Source: Endomychus coccineus
Lineage: Eukaryota; Arthropoda; Insecta; Coleoptera; Endomychidae
DNA: 64,000 nucleotides
Assembly: GCA_958510875.1 (NCBI GenBank)
Contig: OY294068.1
Coordinates: forward strand, 177,661,411 to 177,725,410
Direction of reading: 5' to 3'
How positions within the stretch are numbered: position 1 is the first letter of the stretch; the number at the start of each line of letters is the position of its first letter. The notes below the pieces were generated by a model. That model saw only the letters and a program-made list of their open reading frames with translations. It made no database searches and was not told the DNA's origin. Shown piece by piece: positions 1 to 9,420 of the stretch. Made by a program: the position numbers and the translations under genes.

Positions 1-950
1 GCTTTTGTTTCACTGTCTATATTGCAGCATTGTCTCCGTAGTTCAGGGCTTGTGTATCTAGAAGGTATTGCCACAACTGATCTTCATATGCGCTGTGGGG
101 GCCTCTGGAGACAGAGCCCGTGTTCAACAGAATGTAAGAAAAAACATTCTAGTTGACAAATAACATGTATGAAAGCGTTCGTAATCGAACGAACATTTTA
201 CGTATGGAAGTATTGTCATAGATATAGCTTGAAAATATACTTAAAAATTCTCGAAACAAACAAATAAATCAGTAATGAATAAATCAATAAGAGTGCTTGA
301 ATATTAATTTGAACTTTTGGTATACAATTCCATTCGCTAATGTGTACCTATATATTGATTAGATAATATTAACGGAAAATAAATATTTAGTTTGAAGTTA
401 GCTGTTAGTGAATTGGATGGAAATTCCATCATTTACGGAACTGAATGATAAATCGCAATATTCCACAATAACATGAAATATGTACTTCATATCAGTATTA
501 CTGTATTTGCTTCATCTATTTAGTTCGTATAAAACATAAGCCGTAGGTCAAATTAAATAATATCACGTTCCCTACAAATCAGCTTATATGAATGGAGCTT
601 ACGTTAATATGAGAGTAATGAATTTGTGTTCCGTGAGATTGGCACACCTGGCTCATACGCTACAGAATCAGATGAATAACTGTTTATTGAAGTAATTAGC
701 ACAGCTTTTAATAGAATTTTATTTGAACATACCTGCGGTGCTAATTTCAGGCACTTAGTTTAAATGAAGTATGGCAGAAACGTTTTTTCAGTTGAATTAT
801 CGATATTCTGGAAACATTCATCAACAATATAGGCTAGTCCTTGAAGACCTAGAGTTGGATGAAATGTGAAATGCACGGTTTGTTGAGATCCTTTACGCGA
901 GTGTATTTCGACGTAAAAAAAGTCTACCAACATTTATATGATAGATATTA
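1..950. other. Mostly unassigned AT-rich DNA
   Basis: Apart from the weak candidate exon at 17-104, I see no coding frame, RNA gene or recognisable repeat here. The sequence is AT-rich with short frames only. Confidence 0.5.
17..104 (-). CDS. Possible terminal coding exon of an unknown host gene
   Basis: This short stretch is clearly richer in G and C than the DNA around it. Read on the minus strand, a pyrimidine-rich tract ending in CCAG could be a splice acceptor at about position 105. It is followed by an open frame of about 28 codons (GPHSAYEDQLWQYLLDTQ then ALNYGDNAAI) ending in TAG at 17-19. No family is recognised. It could be the last exon of a gene whose other exons lie to the right on the minus strand, or a piece of a mobile element. 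Only the frame and base composition support it, so confidence is low. Confidence 0.2.
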
Positions 951-954
951 ATAT

Positions 955-1300
955 TGTTAGGTTTAATTCTCACAATCTACTTCTTTTGGATTTGTACTAC
1001 CAGTTTTCGAGATCAATTATTACACCTCATCCTCAGGTATATATAAAGCATGGCTGTGATGAAGAAAAATGCATCAACATTTGAAAACAGTTTTAAAAAT
1101 CTTTTTATTTCAAAATATTATTAAAATAGTATTTTTCAATTATTAATATTGTACATTGCCTATTAAAGATTCAATATATGAAATAATTCATGATCATATG
1201 ACTCCATTCCCAGATAATTAAGGTTTATACGTAAAATTTAATTCTTGATTTATGCAATATATGTTATATAGTTGAAATTCAGGAATCTTATGTTTTATAG
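955..1300 (-). repeat. Left inverted end of a Penelope-like element
   Basis: This segment matches, in reverse complement, the segment at about 3690-4035 over roughly 345 bp with scattered mismatches. The pair frames a relic whose right part encodes a PLE GIY-YIG domain, so these are the inverted terminal copies typical of Penelope-like elements. Read on the minus strand, the outer part holds CTGAGGA followed by a hairpin-like segment and GAAAA, resembling a decayed hammerhead ribozyme core. Confidence 0.75.
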
Positions 1301-1485
1301 CTAGTTTTCAGAGTTTGTAATGAAGCATCCTTCATTACTTACAAATAAATTTGAATATCTCAGTAGAATCGAATTACATAGGCAAAGTTAAGAGATCAAA
1401 CTTCGTGCACATCTATGTATAAAAACTGGTGAACAGAATTCGCCAGCCGGTCACCTGTTCACGTTACGTCACACGCCGCGATCTG

Positions 1486-1493
1486 TATAAAAG
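1486..1493 (+). promoter_or_regulatory. TATA box of the solo LTR
   Basis: TATAAAAG lies about 100 bp inside the LTR, with a GC-richer segment just upstream. This is the expected place for the retrotransposon's RNA polymerase II promoter. Confidence 0.6.
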
Positions 1494-1646
1494 CCAGCCC
1501 ATTTCATAGCGAAAGGGGACTGACTTGCGAGACCAGCACCGAGATTGACCTGCCGTAATCTAAACAACCCGAAGCCGTTGCTATTGTGCAAATCCGAGAA
1601 ATAGAGAGTGAGTATTAATTGCCGTTTAAAATCCATTCAAGTCATT

Positions 1647-2130
1647 GAATTAACATTCCAGTATATAAGTCCGATTTCAAATTCAATAGTCTACAAAACA
1701 ATCCTGATAGCTTGGACGAATACGATTCAGCTTCTGCGAATTGTTTTTCTAGAGACTAAGTTAGGATATTGTCCGAGACCGATTTGTAGAATTGTGAATA
1801 AACACACAGCCGAAACCGCTGGAAAAATCAATCCTTATAGCTTGGCCGAATACGATCCAGCTTTTGCGAATTGTTTTTCTAGAGAATTAACATTCCAGTA
1901 TATAAGTCCGATTTCAAATTCGAACTTTGTTTATAAATTCAATAGTCTACAAAACAATCCTGATAGCTTGGACGAATACGATCCAGCTTCTGCGAATTGT
2001 TTTTCTAGAGACTAAGTTAGGATATTGTCCGAGACCGATTTGTAGAATTGTTAATAAAGTCACAGCCGAAACCGCTGGAAAAATCAATCCTTATAGCTTG
2101 GACGAATACGATCCAGCTTCTGCGAATTGA
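1647..2130 (+). repeat. Tandem duplication inside the solo LTR
   Basis: Two copies of a roughly 240-255-bp unit follow each other, starting at 1647 and 1884. Each contains two related subunits of about 125-130 bp carrying the phrase ATAGCTTGG(A/C)CGAATACGAT, seen four times (near 1707, 1838, 1962, 2093). The second copy has an extra 18 bp. The overlapping short open frames here are by-products of the repetition, not genes. Confidence 0.85.
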
Positions 2131-2684
2131 TTTCAGGGGCTACGTTGTGATTCTCTCCGAGACCGACGTGTGAAACTATTAAGTCAGTCATAGCCGAAGA
2201 TAGCTGACAAATCAACCTAGTCCGTTATACCCCGTTCCGTAAGTAATTACGTCTGAAATACAGGTCAGAGCGAATACACGACCCACGCTCCGTCGAAGTT
2301 AACAGTGTACTAAATATTTAGATTGTCGCGATTCATTTCATTTCTAGACCTAAGGAAAAATACTTGTCTACCATCTCACGCAGATGGTGGAGACTCCCGA
2401 CGATAGGAAAACATCTAATTAGCGCGTTATTTTATACACGGAAAACGAACACATTAAAACGGCCTGTTCCTAACAACATTTTGTGAATAGATTGTACATA
2501 GCTGGTGTAAATGTAAATAGAGATAATTAATAAACTTAGTTAAGCAAGGAATATCTGTTTTATTTGGCAATCCACACGAAAGAGAAACAGCAATTTTAAA
2601 ACATATATAAAAAGGGAACCTGGACCCTCAAGAAACCCGAGCAGGTCAGCATGTCATAAGAGGACAGTAAGTGACAACCTCCCC

Positions 2685-3440
2685 ACTTGTAATTAACCAT
2701 TCAAGCGGAAGGAGGTTACAAGTTACATCAACAGATTGTTGAAAACTCCATCAACAGCAAAAAATTTTGAATTAAAATTAGAAATCATATGTCAAATAGC
2801 CGAAATGGATGGATTCTACATACACATCATATATAAAATGTTGCATAGAAAACAAAATAAAATGTATCAAAATAGATCATATATTTCTCATCAAGTTCAA
2901 AACAACATTCAAGTTTCCTAACCAGTATTGAATATAAATTCAAACAATACACTACCTTTTATAGCTTCAACTTATTTTGGTAACAGCACTAATAAGATTT
3001 CTAATGTTATAAACCAATAGCAAGGATATCATATAGATCTTCAAACAGCTCAAATTATTTACTCTCAAATAACAAAGATTCAATAGATAATATGGAAAAA
3101 AGCGAAGTATACCAATTAACATGTGATTCTTGTCATACTGAATATGTAGGGAGAACATACGGAAATTTTAAAACTCGCTTGAAAAAAAACATACTATGCT
3201 TGAATCTCAGAACAGACTTTTCTCATTTTCCTAACCATCTTTCAAAAAATACTCAAAAATTTAACCCTGAAGCAAATTTCAAAATTTCACATACAGCTAT
3301 CAAATGATTATACTTCAATAATTTAGAACTATTAGAAATACATAAATCTTTTAAGAACAACGAATTAATAACACTAGACACATAAAGCTTCGAATTATAA
3401 CCCAATTTTTTCAGCAACAATCTAATTCAAAGCTCATAAC
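2685..3440 (+). pseudogene. Penelope-like element C-terminal region with GIY-YIG domain (decayed)
   Basis: Three short frames can be read as one PLE C-terminal part. The first (from about 2715) carries NRLLKTPSTAKNFELK and KQNKMYQNRSYISHQVQN, typical of the linker after the reverse transcriptase. The next (3092 onward) has VYQLTCDSCHTEYVGRTYGN, the start of a GIY-YIG endonuclease with the CxxC zinc-binding style of Penelope elements. Homologous-looking sequence continues past the stop at 3305 in other frames to about 3440. Several stops and frameshifts break it. The reverse transcriptase itself is absent. In intact elements, GIY-YIG nicks DNA to prime integration. Flanking inverted ends lie at 955-1300 and 3690-4035. 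Confidence 0.82.
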
Positions 3441-3689
3441 AATAATTAATATTATAATCATTTTGTCGTTCCACAGGGAACTATTTATTCTACTGAAAGT
3501 CCAAGTTCTCCCTACTTGAGCTCATATGGTTTCATCACTTTATCACTAGATGTCATTAATTCCTTATAATTGCATGAACATTAAACACATCCAAATTTTG
3601 TTATAATAAGTTTTTTAATAATTTTTTACCAATTTGTTATCTAAAGTTACATATTCCTCACCATTAGAAGAACTACCTTGTACCTTCCT

Positions 3690-4035
3690 GAATTTCAATT
3701 GTTGAACGTGTATTATATAAATCAAAAATGAAATTTTACATATAAACTTCAATTAGGTATCTGGAAATGAATATGATCATAAATAATTTTATATATTGAA
3801 CGTGAATGAATCTTTGAAAAAATTTACAACGAATTAAGAGTTCACAATATTATTGATCAAAAAATACTATTTTGATCAAATTTGAAATAAAAAGATTTTT
3901 GAAACTGTTTTAACAAATTTTGATACATTTTCATTTATCACAGCCATGCTTTATATACACCTCAGGATAAGGTGTAATACTTGACTTCGAAACCTGGTAG
4001 AACGAATCTAAAAAAATAGATTGGGAGAATTGAAC
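3690..4035 (+). repeat. Right inverted end of the PLE
   Basis: This is the reverse-complement partner of 955-1300. Read on the minus strand it contains a CCTGAGGATGAGG segment and, about 20 bases on, CGAAACC. The spacing resembles a decayed hammerhead core as seen in the other PLE ends of this window. Confidence 0.75.
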
Positions 4036-4323
4036 ATTACAATAGTTATATCAATTATGGACTCACATTTGGTTGAACCAATTTTTTATTTATTTGGTTA
4101 TATGTCTTTCGTTACTCTCCATTGTGATTCCAAAATGATGATTCATTCCATAACAACATTATGTAAAATTAACTTGAAAAAGATAGGTTATTTACCTATT
4201 TTCGTAATGGTGATAGTAGATGACGTTAGAAACCTTCGGCTTTTCTAGCATTTATTAGTTGGGTTAGTTACACATTGATAAAGTTTAGCATTGCAACTTA
4301 CTCGCTCCGCTGATGAGCTCGAG

Positions 4324-4328
<5 letters not shown>

Positions 4329-4368
<40 letters not shown>
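4329..4368. repeat. (GA)n microsatellite
   Basis: About 20 uninterrupted GA dinucleotides. A short alternating GT/GC run follows at about 4613-4632. Confidence 0.97.
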
Positions 4369-4370
<2 letters not shown>

Positions 4371-4639
4371 GAGCTGCCCGTATTTATTCACTGTAACGCT
4401 ACTTTTTGTCCTAGATGAGTGATTCCGAACCAGTGGTACGCATACTACATCGTTCGCGAGGGGTTCTAAAGTGATTCGCGAGCTTATGGAATAACTTTGA
4501 GTTATACTTCCCTCACTATGCGTAGTATATAGTGTAAGAAAGCCATTGTAACCGACTCAGAAGGAATTGACCTGATTTTCCCAGGTATACACATTTTGAG
4601 CATTCCTGAATCGTGTGTGTGCGCGCGCGCGCAATTTTT

Positions 4640-5660
4640 TTGTATCTATAATTTTTTGACTACATGAGAGGAAAAACCTATAATGTACGAAGAATTGAGC
4701 CAGAGATGAAATTTTTGGGAGAGGAGATAGGCATTCGAATTTTTCGAAGGTTTGGGGGTTATAGGTATAGGGAAAAATTTCATTAGGTGAAGAGCTTCAC
4801 ACCTTCGCTGTTTGATAGGAAAATGAAGTCTGGTAGGAAGTAGTTCGGCAGATCTCGAGCTTGACAATGAAGGGGTGACTAGTTTGAGCTCGTCTAATCC
4901 GCCTATCTGAATCTCTCGTAGTGGAACAACAGACGATGACTGATGAAAACCGACCATGGAAATAACAATAGAAAAAAGAGAGATCTCCTACCTTTTTACG
5001 ATGTTCTAGAGAGGCCTGTGGAACTCTCCATTTCAAAATCTTTTGCCAGATTCCTATTAATTGCTTCAACCTATCTCTGTTTCACTCTACTAGATTCATT
5101 GGATGACATATGGGCTCTGGATAAGAAAGCGGTATGAAATGTACCATCATCTACAAGGCTGTGGACAGGACAGGTGGTCACTTTCAGTAGATCGTTTATA
5201 TAGAGCAGGAACAAAATTAGTGCCCAGACAGATTCCTGTGGCACATCAACGTTGATAGTCATTGTATCGGACGATAATTCGTTATTCACCACATGGATTT
5301 GACTGAAAGAAAACATAAAATTTGAGGCGAAAAACTTTATGACGGAAGTTTACCAAGAAGGCTTTGGTGCTAGACTCAGTCAAATGCTTTGGAGACATCC
5401 AATCCTACAGCTAAAGGTAACTCACGTTTTCCAATGAAGCAAGCAGGTCTCCAATTGATCTCTGTTGACGAAAGCCATATTCCCGGTCATCCCCATTCTG
5501 AAGCTCTCTAGGTATTGGATGGGCTTGATGCTTCCTCGTTCACTTTAGATGCCGATATTATGGGTAGGAATTCCATGAGATTTCGTCAAAAGATGGTTGT
5601 TGAGAGTGACCTCCACCGTTTTCAAAGGGTTTCGTTATTAAGAAGTTCCTTATTGTAGGA
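4640..5660 (-). pseudogene. LINE (CR1/Jockey-like) reverse transcriptase and C-terminus
   Basis: Reading the minus strand from right to left gives pieces of one non-LTR reverse transcriptase. About 5500-5330 carries a GFR-like fragment. Then 5316-5071 gives NVDVPQESVWALILFLLYIN, matching the GVPQGSVLxPxLFLLYINDL motif. The catalytic YADD appears as VDDGT. Next, 5069-4797 gives SLEHRKKVGDLSFFYCYFHG and RRIRRAQTSHPFIVKLE, the conserved C-terminal tail of this LINE group. The final part (about 4790-4710) matches FPxxYNPQxFK-like endings. Frames shift between pieces and stops are frequent. Related 3' ends lie at 23115-23575 and 29945-30130. Confidence 0.85.
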
Positions 5661-5740
5661 GTTGCCATAGGAATACTATTCGAAATCTCAGACCTGGCCG
5701 TTAAGAGGCGTGGCCGCTTTTGATGAGTGGCCAAAATGAG
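5590..5740 (-). repeat. Dispersed repeat with GGCCACTC motifs
   Basis: In reverse complement this segment matches 45690-45855, including GGCAACTCCTA and ACGAAACCCTTTG blocks. It lies at the upstream edge of the LINE fragment at 4640-5660. I do not recognise the family. Confidence 0.6.
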
Positions 5741-5759
5741 AAGTTTTACTTTAAATCAG

Positions 5760-6780
5760 AATGTAAGTATATTTTCAAGCCGACCCTATACCCACTTCTT
5801 GCGGTTTGAAGAGGTTGGAACCAACACAATGTGGTTTAATCATCTAATCGGCTTATTGCAGTAGAGGTCAAAGGTATAATATGAACTATACTTTACTACA
5901 ACCTGCATCATGGAATACCTTCTACCACAAATTGCGCAATTAATAATAAAGCTAGAGATTTAACTCAATGTAGATACGATTAGCGATAATAATTCATCAA
6001 ATAAGATCATAGTCAGATTGAAATGAAACAATCTGATCAAGTTCAACGACAAACCATTGTGGAACGAATTAGTTCTGAAATGTTTTAAATTGCCGGTAAT
6101 GAGTTGCCAGTTTTGACTTTAAAATTTCATCAGATAGATAATAACTTTGTGATGCATGGCCGGCAAAAATGATTATGAAGCGATGCTACTGGCAGATGCG
6201 CTTAGCGGATGGTAATTTGTAGAAGATTGGGAGCATATCGGAAGTTCATCAAAAGCCGCGAAATTAGGACACGGCCCAGAACATCCGTCTCTTGGACTGA
6301 TTTATAGGATGCCGTGATTGGACAGGAAGAACCACACTAGTCAGCTGACTCCTGACAAATTCATTTATCCGCTCCAGATTTATTAATATTTTGACATAGT
6401 ATGAACGATCTCGCCCTTGCCAAATATATTACGCCACGGAAGATAAATTCATTATTCTATTTTATAAGACATCCGTGTGTTCATGTGACTAATAATCCAT
6501 GAAGTGCTCATTACATCTTTTATATGATGCCATATCCCTAATCTTCATTCTCGGCTTACCCCACAATCGTCCTTCATGTACATCATTATCTTGGAATAAT
6601 TGAATATAGACTAACAACCTTCGAAGGTATTACCACATCAAACATGAGACTCTGATGATTGTGTAACTTTGCCACACTTTCTATTGTGTTCCGACACCTT
6701 CGAATAAAAAACTTTCTACAAACGAGAGTAAAAACGAAATAATTCTGATTAACTTTATGAATTCTTTCTTTATTTAGTGA
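5760..6780. other. Unassigned spacer
   Basis: No convincing frame, RNA gene or repeat was recognised. A slightly GC-richer patch at about 6150-6330 has no open frame longer than background. Confidence 0.45.
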
Positions 6781-7294
6781 GGGATTGCTTCTCCAAATTG
6801 AACAAATCTAGCTGTCGTGATATTTATAACTTGAATTCGAAAATTATCAAGTGTATTTCTCATTACTTAGTCTATTCTCTGACAAAACTCTAACTCTTGC
6901 ATTAGCACTGGCACACTGCCAAAATCTTTGAAATTATCTAAAGTAGTACCGATACAATACTGAAATGAATAACTTTAGACTTATATCTATCGTACCAATA
7001 TTTGAAAATATATTTGAAAAAACTCTAGCCTGTTAAATTAGAAATCACTTCGAGGATAATAATATTTTCACGGAAGCACAACTAGGGTTTCGAAAAAACA
7101 AATCCGCATCATCTGCTCTTTTGAAACTAATGGAAGCAATTTGTGACACATTCGATAATGGTGAGCATTTCGGCTCAATTTTCTGTGACCACATAAAAGC
7201 ATTTGATTGTCTTGGATAGTAGACTTCCGCGGACAGCTAATCTTGAAAAATCTTGTCTTCCGGATGGATTCCGCGTCACAATAGTTCGACTTGA

Positions 7295-7337
7295 TGCCGA
7301 CGTTTCGCCAACCATTACAGGTGGCATCTTCAGGGCA
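7295..7337 (-). ncRNA. Hammerhead-ribozyme-like motif, left PLE end
   Basis: On the minus strand: TGCC, CTGAAGA, a stem II hairpin formed by GCCACC and GGTTGGC, GAAA, CGTC, then GGCA. TGCC and GGCA can pair as stem I. CTGANGA and GAAA are the invariant hammerhead core. Stem III would be minimal, as reported for PLE hammerheads. Self-cleavage is inferred from the core, not shown. Confidence 0.65.
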
Positions 7338-7451
7338 GGGTTGAGGCTTGAACTGGAACTGGTTCTACTGGTTTCTGTAGCCATATTTATTGTAGGAAAA
7401 ATCCTTCACGCTACATAGTTCACTGCCTTTGTTCCGGTGGTTAACTTCGTT

Positions 7452-8267
7452 TGTCGACAGACTGACGGTACTTTAAGACATTCTGTGTATCGGAAACCCA
7501 CCCATACCGATAGATACCTCAATGATCTTTCCCACCACCGCCCTGCTTAAAAGCAATCTGTCATAAACTCTCTGGTACACAGAGCTGTCAACCTATCTCA
7601 GCCTCAATCCTTAAAATCAGAATTAAAACATCTATCATCTGCCTTATTATCAAACAATTTCTCCTATTACAACATTCAAAAAGCCATAAAGAAATACACT
7701 TCACCTACAATTCCAAATCGACCTGAGCCAGAAACCCTCCCACCTGCTTTATCCACGGCCTATCTTCCATATATTCAGAACATAACAGATCGAATTTCCA
7801 AAATCCTCAAAAAACATAAAATTTCTACCCGTTTTTCCACACTTCCAAAATTATCTCAGTTTTACAAACCTATCAAAGATCCCCTTCCTCCTCTCCACTT
7901 AGAAGGTGTTTATAGTATTCCCTGCTCTTGCGGTAAAGTCTACATTGGTGAAACAGGTCGTACAGTAGCTACTCGTGTGAAAGAACATGAGCGCTGTACA
8001 AGACTTCGTGACACCAGTAGACCTGCACTTGCGGAACACAAGTTTAACACAAGTCATCAAATCCTTTTTGAAGATACTAAAATCCTAGTCCGAGCCCCAA
8101 ACTTCTATCAGCGAAAAATCCTTGAAGCTGTAGAAATCCTAAAACATCCAAATAATCTGAACCGTGACTCAGGATATCACCTTCCCAACATTTGGAAACC
8201 CATCCTCGAAAATTCCACTTCGCACATGATCGCACAACGGCAGGGTCAGGTGCCGGAACGAAGTTAA
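7452..8267 (+). pseudogene. PLE protein C-terminal part: RT tail, linker and GIY-YIG
   Basis: The frame opens with [17 protein letters not shown], the end of the Penelope reverse transcriptase. One in-frame TAA follows at 7548-7550. A linker comes next, then GVYSIPCSCGKVYIGETGRT, the start of the GIY-YIG nuclease (GVY and YIG with a CxC pair). The rest of the nuclease fold follows with TRVKEHER, LAEHKFNTSH and the C-terminal WKPILEN. From 7551 to 8267 the frame is open, about 238 codons. The intact protein would copy the element RNA and nick target DNA. This copy lacks the catalytic RT core and so cannot be autonomous. Confidence 0.88.
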
Positions 8268-8370
8268 CCACCGGAACAAAGGCAGTGAACTATGTAGCGT
8301 GAAGGATTTTTCCTACAATAAATACGGCTACAGAAACCAGTAGAACCAGTTTCAGTTCAAGCCTCAAGCC

Positions 8371-8413
8371 TGCCCTGAAGATGTCACCTGTAATGGTTGG
8401 CGAAATGTCGGCA
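8371..8413 (+). ncRNA. Hammerhead-ribozyme-like motif, right PLE end
   Basis: Inverted partner of the motif at 7295-7337, with TGCC, CTGAAGA, hairpin, GAAA and GGCA. The base after GAAA is T rather than C, so stem III is weaker than in the left copy. Confidence 0.55.
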
Positions 8414-8999
8414 TCAAGTCGAGCTATTGTGACGCGGAATCCATCCGGAAGACAAGATTTTTCAAGCATTTGATTGTGTTTCTACTGATATTCTGATGTC
8501 TAAACGGAACTGTTATAAATTCTCTGAAACATCATTATCTTTGATACCTTCTCATTTATCTAGTAGAATGCAAGTTATCTGTATGCATTCTACTAACTCA
8601 TCTATATTCCCAGTTACCTTAGGGGTACCTCCAGGCTCCATACTTGAACCTGTACTCTTTTTAATATACATTTATGATATATCGTTACAAGTTCCCGAAG
8701 GCAAAGTTGTTTAATTTTTCAGGAACTTTTCACCTTGTCTTCGTGATGAGTAGTTGAGTTTCGAACGCGCAACATGAATGTAGCACCCGAAAAAGACCAG
8801 AGCAAAACTTTTTTTTTCAAAGGTATATTATCTAATGGGATACTCAATTTTGAACTACAATCAATTGTTGAGCTGTTCAGGATTGCGTACAAAATTTCGA
8901 ATATAAGAATAAGGAAACTTGTAGCTTTGGCACTATAAGTTGTAGGTTTTCACGGAATTCATGAAGGTCATATTTTGATATTCCATCAGTCACCCAAGG

Positions 9000-9420
9000 G
9001 ATGAAGTTGAATTTTATCTTTTATAAATACGTTATACATAATTTTTGGGAGAATAAGTCACACAAGCACTGAAATACCTATTGTTTCGGTGTCACGGTCA
9101 TCATCAGAAGATGTTAGAAATCTGATTTACATCTACTTTAGCGCTCAATTCCCTAAACTAATTTTACTGACCACTAACTGTCTTTAACGCATTGATTTCA
9201 ATTAAAAATCTCTACATAAGAACCACAAACGAAACACAAATAATTTGAAAAGTAGCACATTAATGTTAAAAATGTATAAACATTCATTAAAAAATCGTTA
9301 CACAGAACTTTTTTTATAGTCTGAGACCAAAATCCTTTTCACAATAGGACAAGTCTGTGCTCTCTCCATATAGACAATTATGAACATCATAAAGAAGTAC
9401 GTAGAAATTGACCATTGTTT
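9000..9420 (-). repeat. Solo PLE end with hammerhead-like core
   Basis: Homologous to 23930-24260, including the blocks around ATTTCAATT and GAAACACAAATAAT. On the minus strand, 9107-9083 reads CTGATGA, TGACCGTGACACC, GAAAC: a hammerhead core with a short GGTGTC-type stem II. No coding part of the element is visible. Confidence 0.6.

Larger units (their letters stand above)
1386..2565 (+). mobile_element. Solo LTR of a Gypsy-type retrotransposon inserted in a PLE
   Basis: The block begins AGTTAAGA and ends TTTTATTT. It is flanked by the same five bases, GGCAA, at 1381-1385 and 2566-2570, which I read as the target-site duplication. A TATA box lies at 1486-1493 and AATAAA-like signals lie near the end (about 2528). 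There is no internal coding region, so this is a solo LTR left after recombination. An AGT start is usual for insect Gypsy/errantivirus-type LTRs. The first 55 bases resemble the start of the LTR-like block at 11621. PLE sequence continues on both sides, so the LTR inserted after the PLE. Confidence 0.72.
7211..8463 (+). mobile_element. Penelope-like element with inverted ends, nested in a LINE
   Basis: The insertion is bounded by 14-bp direct repeats, AAGCATTTGATTGT, at 7197-7210 and 8464-8477. Its ends are inverted copies of each other: 7242-7453 against 8257-8466. The left end has about 31 extra bases outside the inverted pair, and these also occur in the solo end at 22165-22370. The interior encodes the C-terminal third of a PLE protein. 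It is 5'-truncated, as is common for PLEs. Both ends hold hammerhead-like motifs. Confidence 0.9.
6810..8712 (+). pseudogene. LINE reverse transcriptase split by a PLE insertion
   Basis: The left part (about 6810-7210) reads through NNFRLISIVPIFENIFEKTL, TEAQLGFRKNKSASSALLKL and NGEHFGSIFCDHIKAFDC, motifs of a non-LTR reverse transcriptase (fingers and the first catalytic region). The right part (8464-8712) continues the same domain with SLIPSHLSSRMQ, LGVPPGSILEPVLFLIYIYD and ISLQVPEGKVV. The two halves are separated exactly by the element at 7211-8463 and share the duplicated 14 bases at the junction. The first catalytic aspartate region reads IKAFDC. The YADD box is missing, because the frame stops just before it. 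Stops occur near the start as well. Confidence 0.85.

Noticed and set aside
4300..4330. CTGATGAGCTCGAGAAA next to the GA microsatellite as another hammerhead
   Set aside because: The space between CTGATGA and GAAA is too short for a stem II, and no PLE end is adjacent.
4613..4632. Alternating GT/GC run as a possible Z-DNA regulatory site
   Set aside because: Short purine-pyrimidine alternation is common in such DNA and nothing nearby suggests a regulated gene.
8716..8747. Segment resembling the end of the mariner at 24737 (TTTTTCAGG, then CACCTTGTCTTC)
   Set aside because: About three quarters identical over 30 bp and located where the LINE frame breaks, but no second end or TA duplication could be found, so it may be chance.
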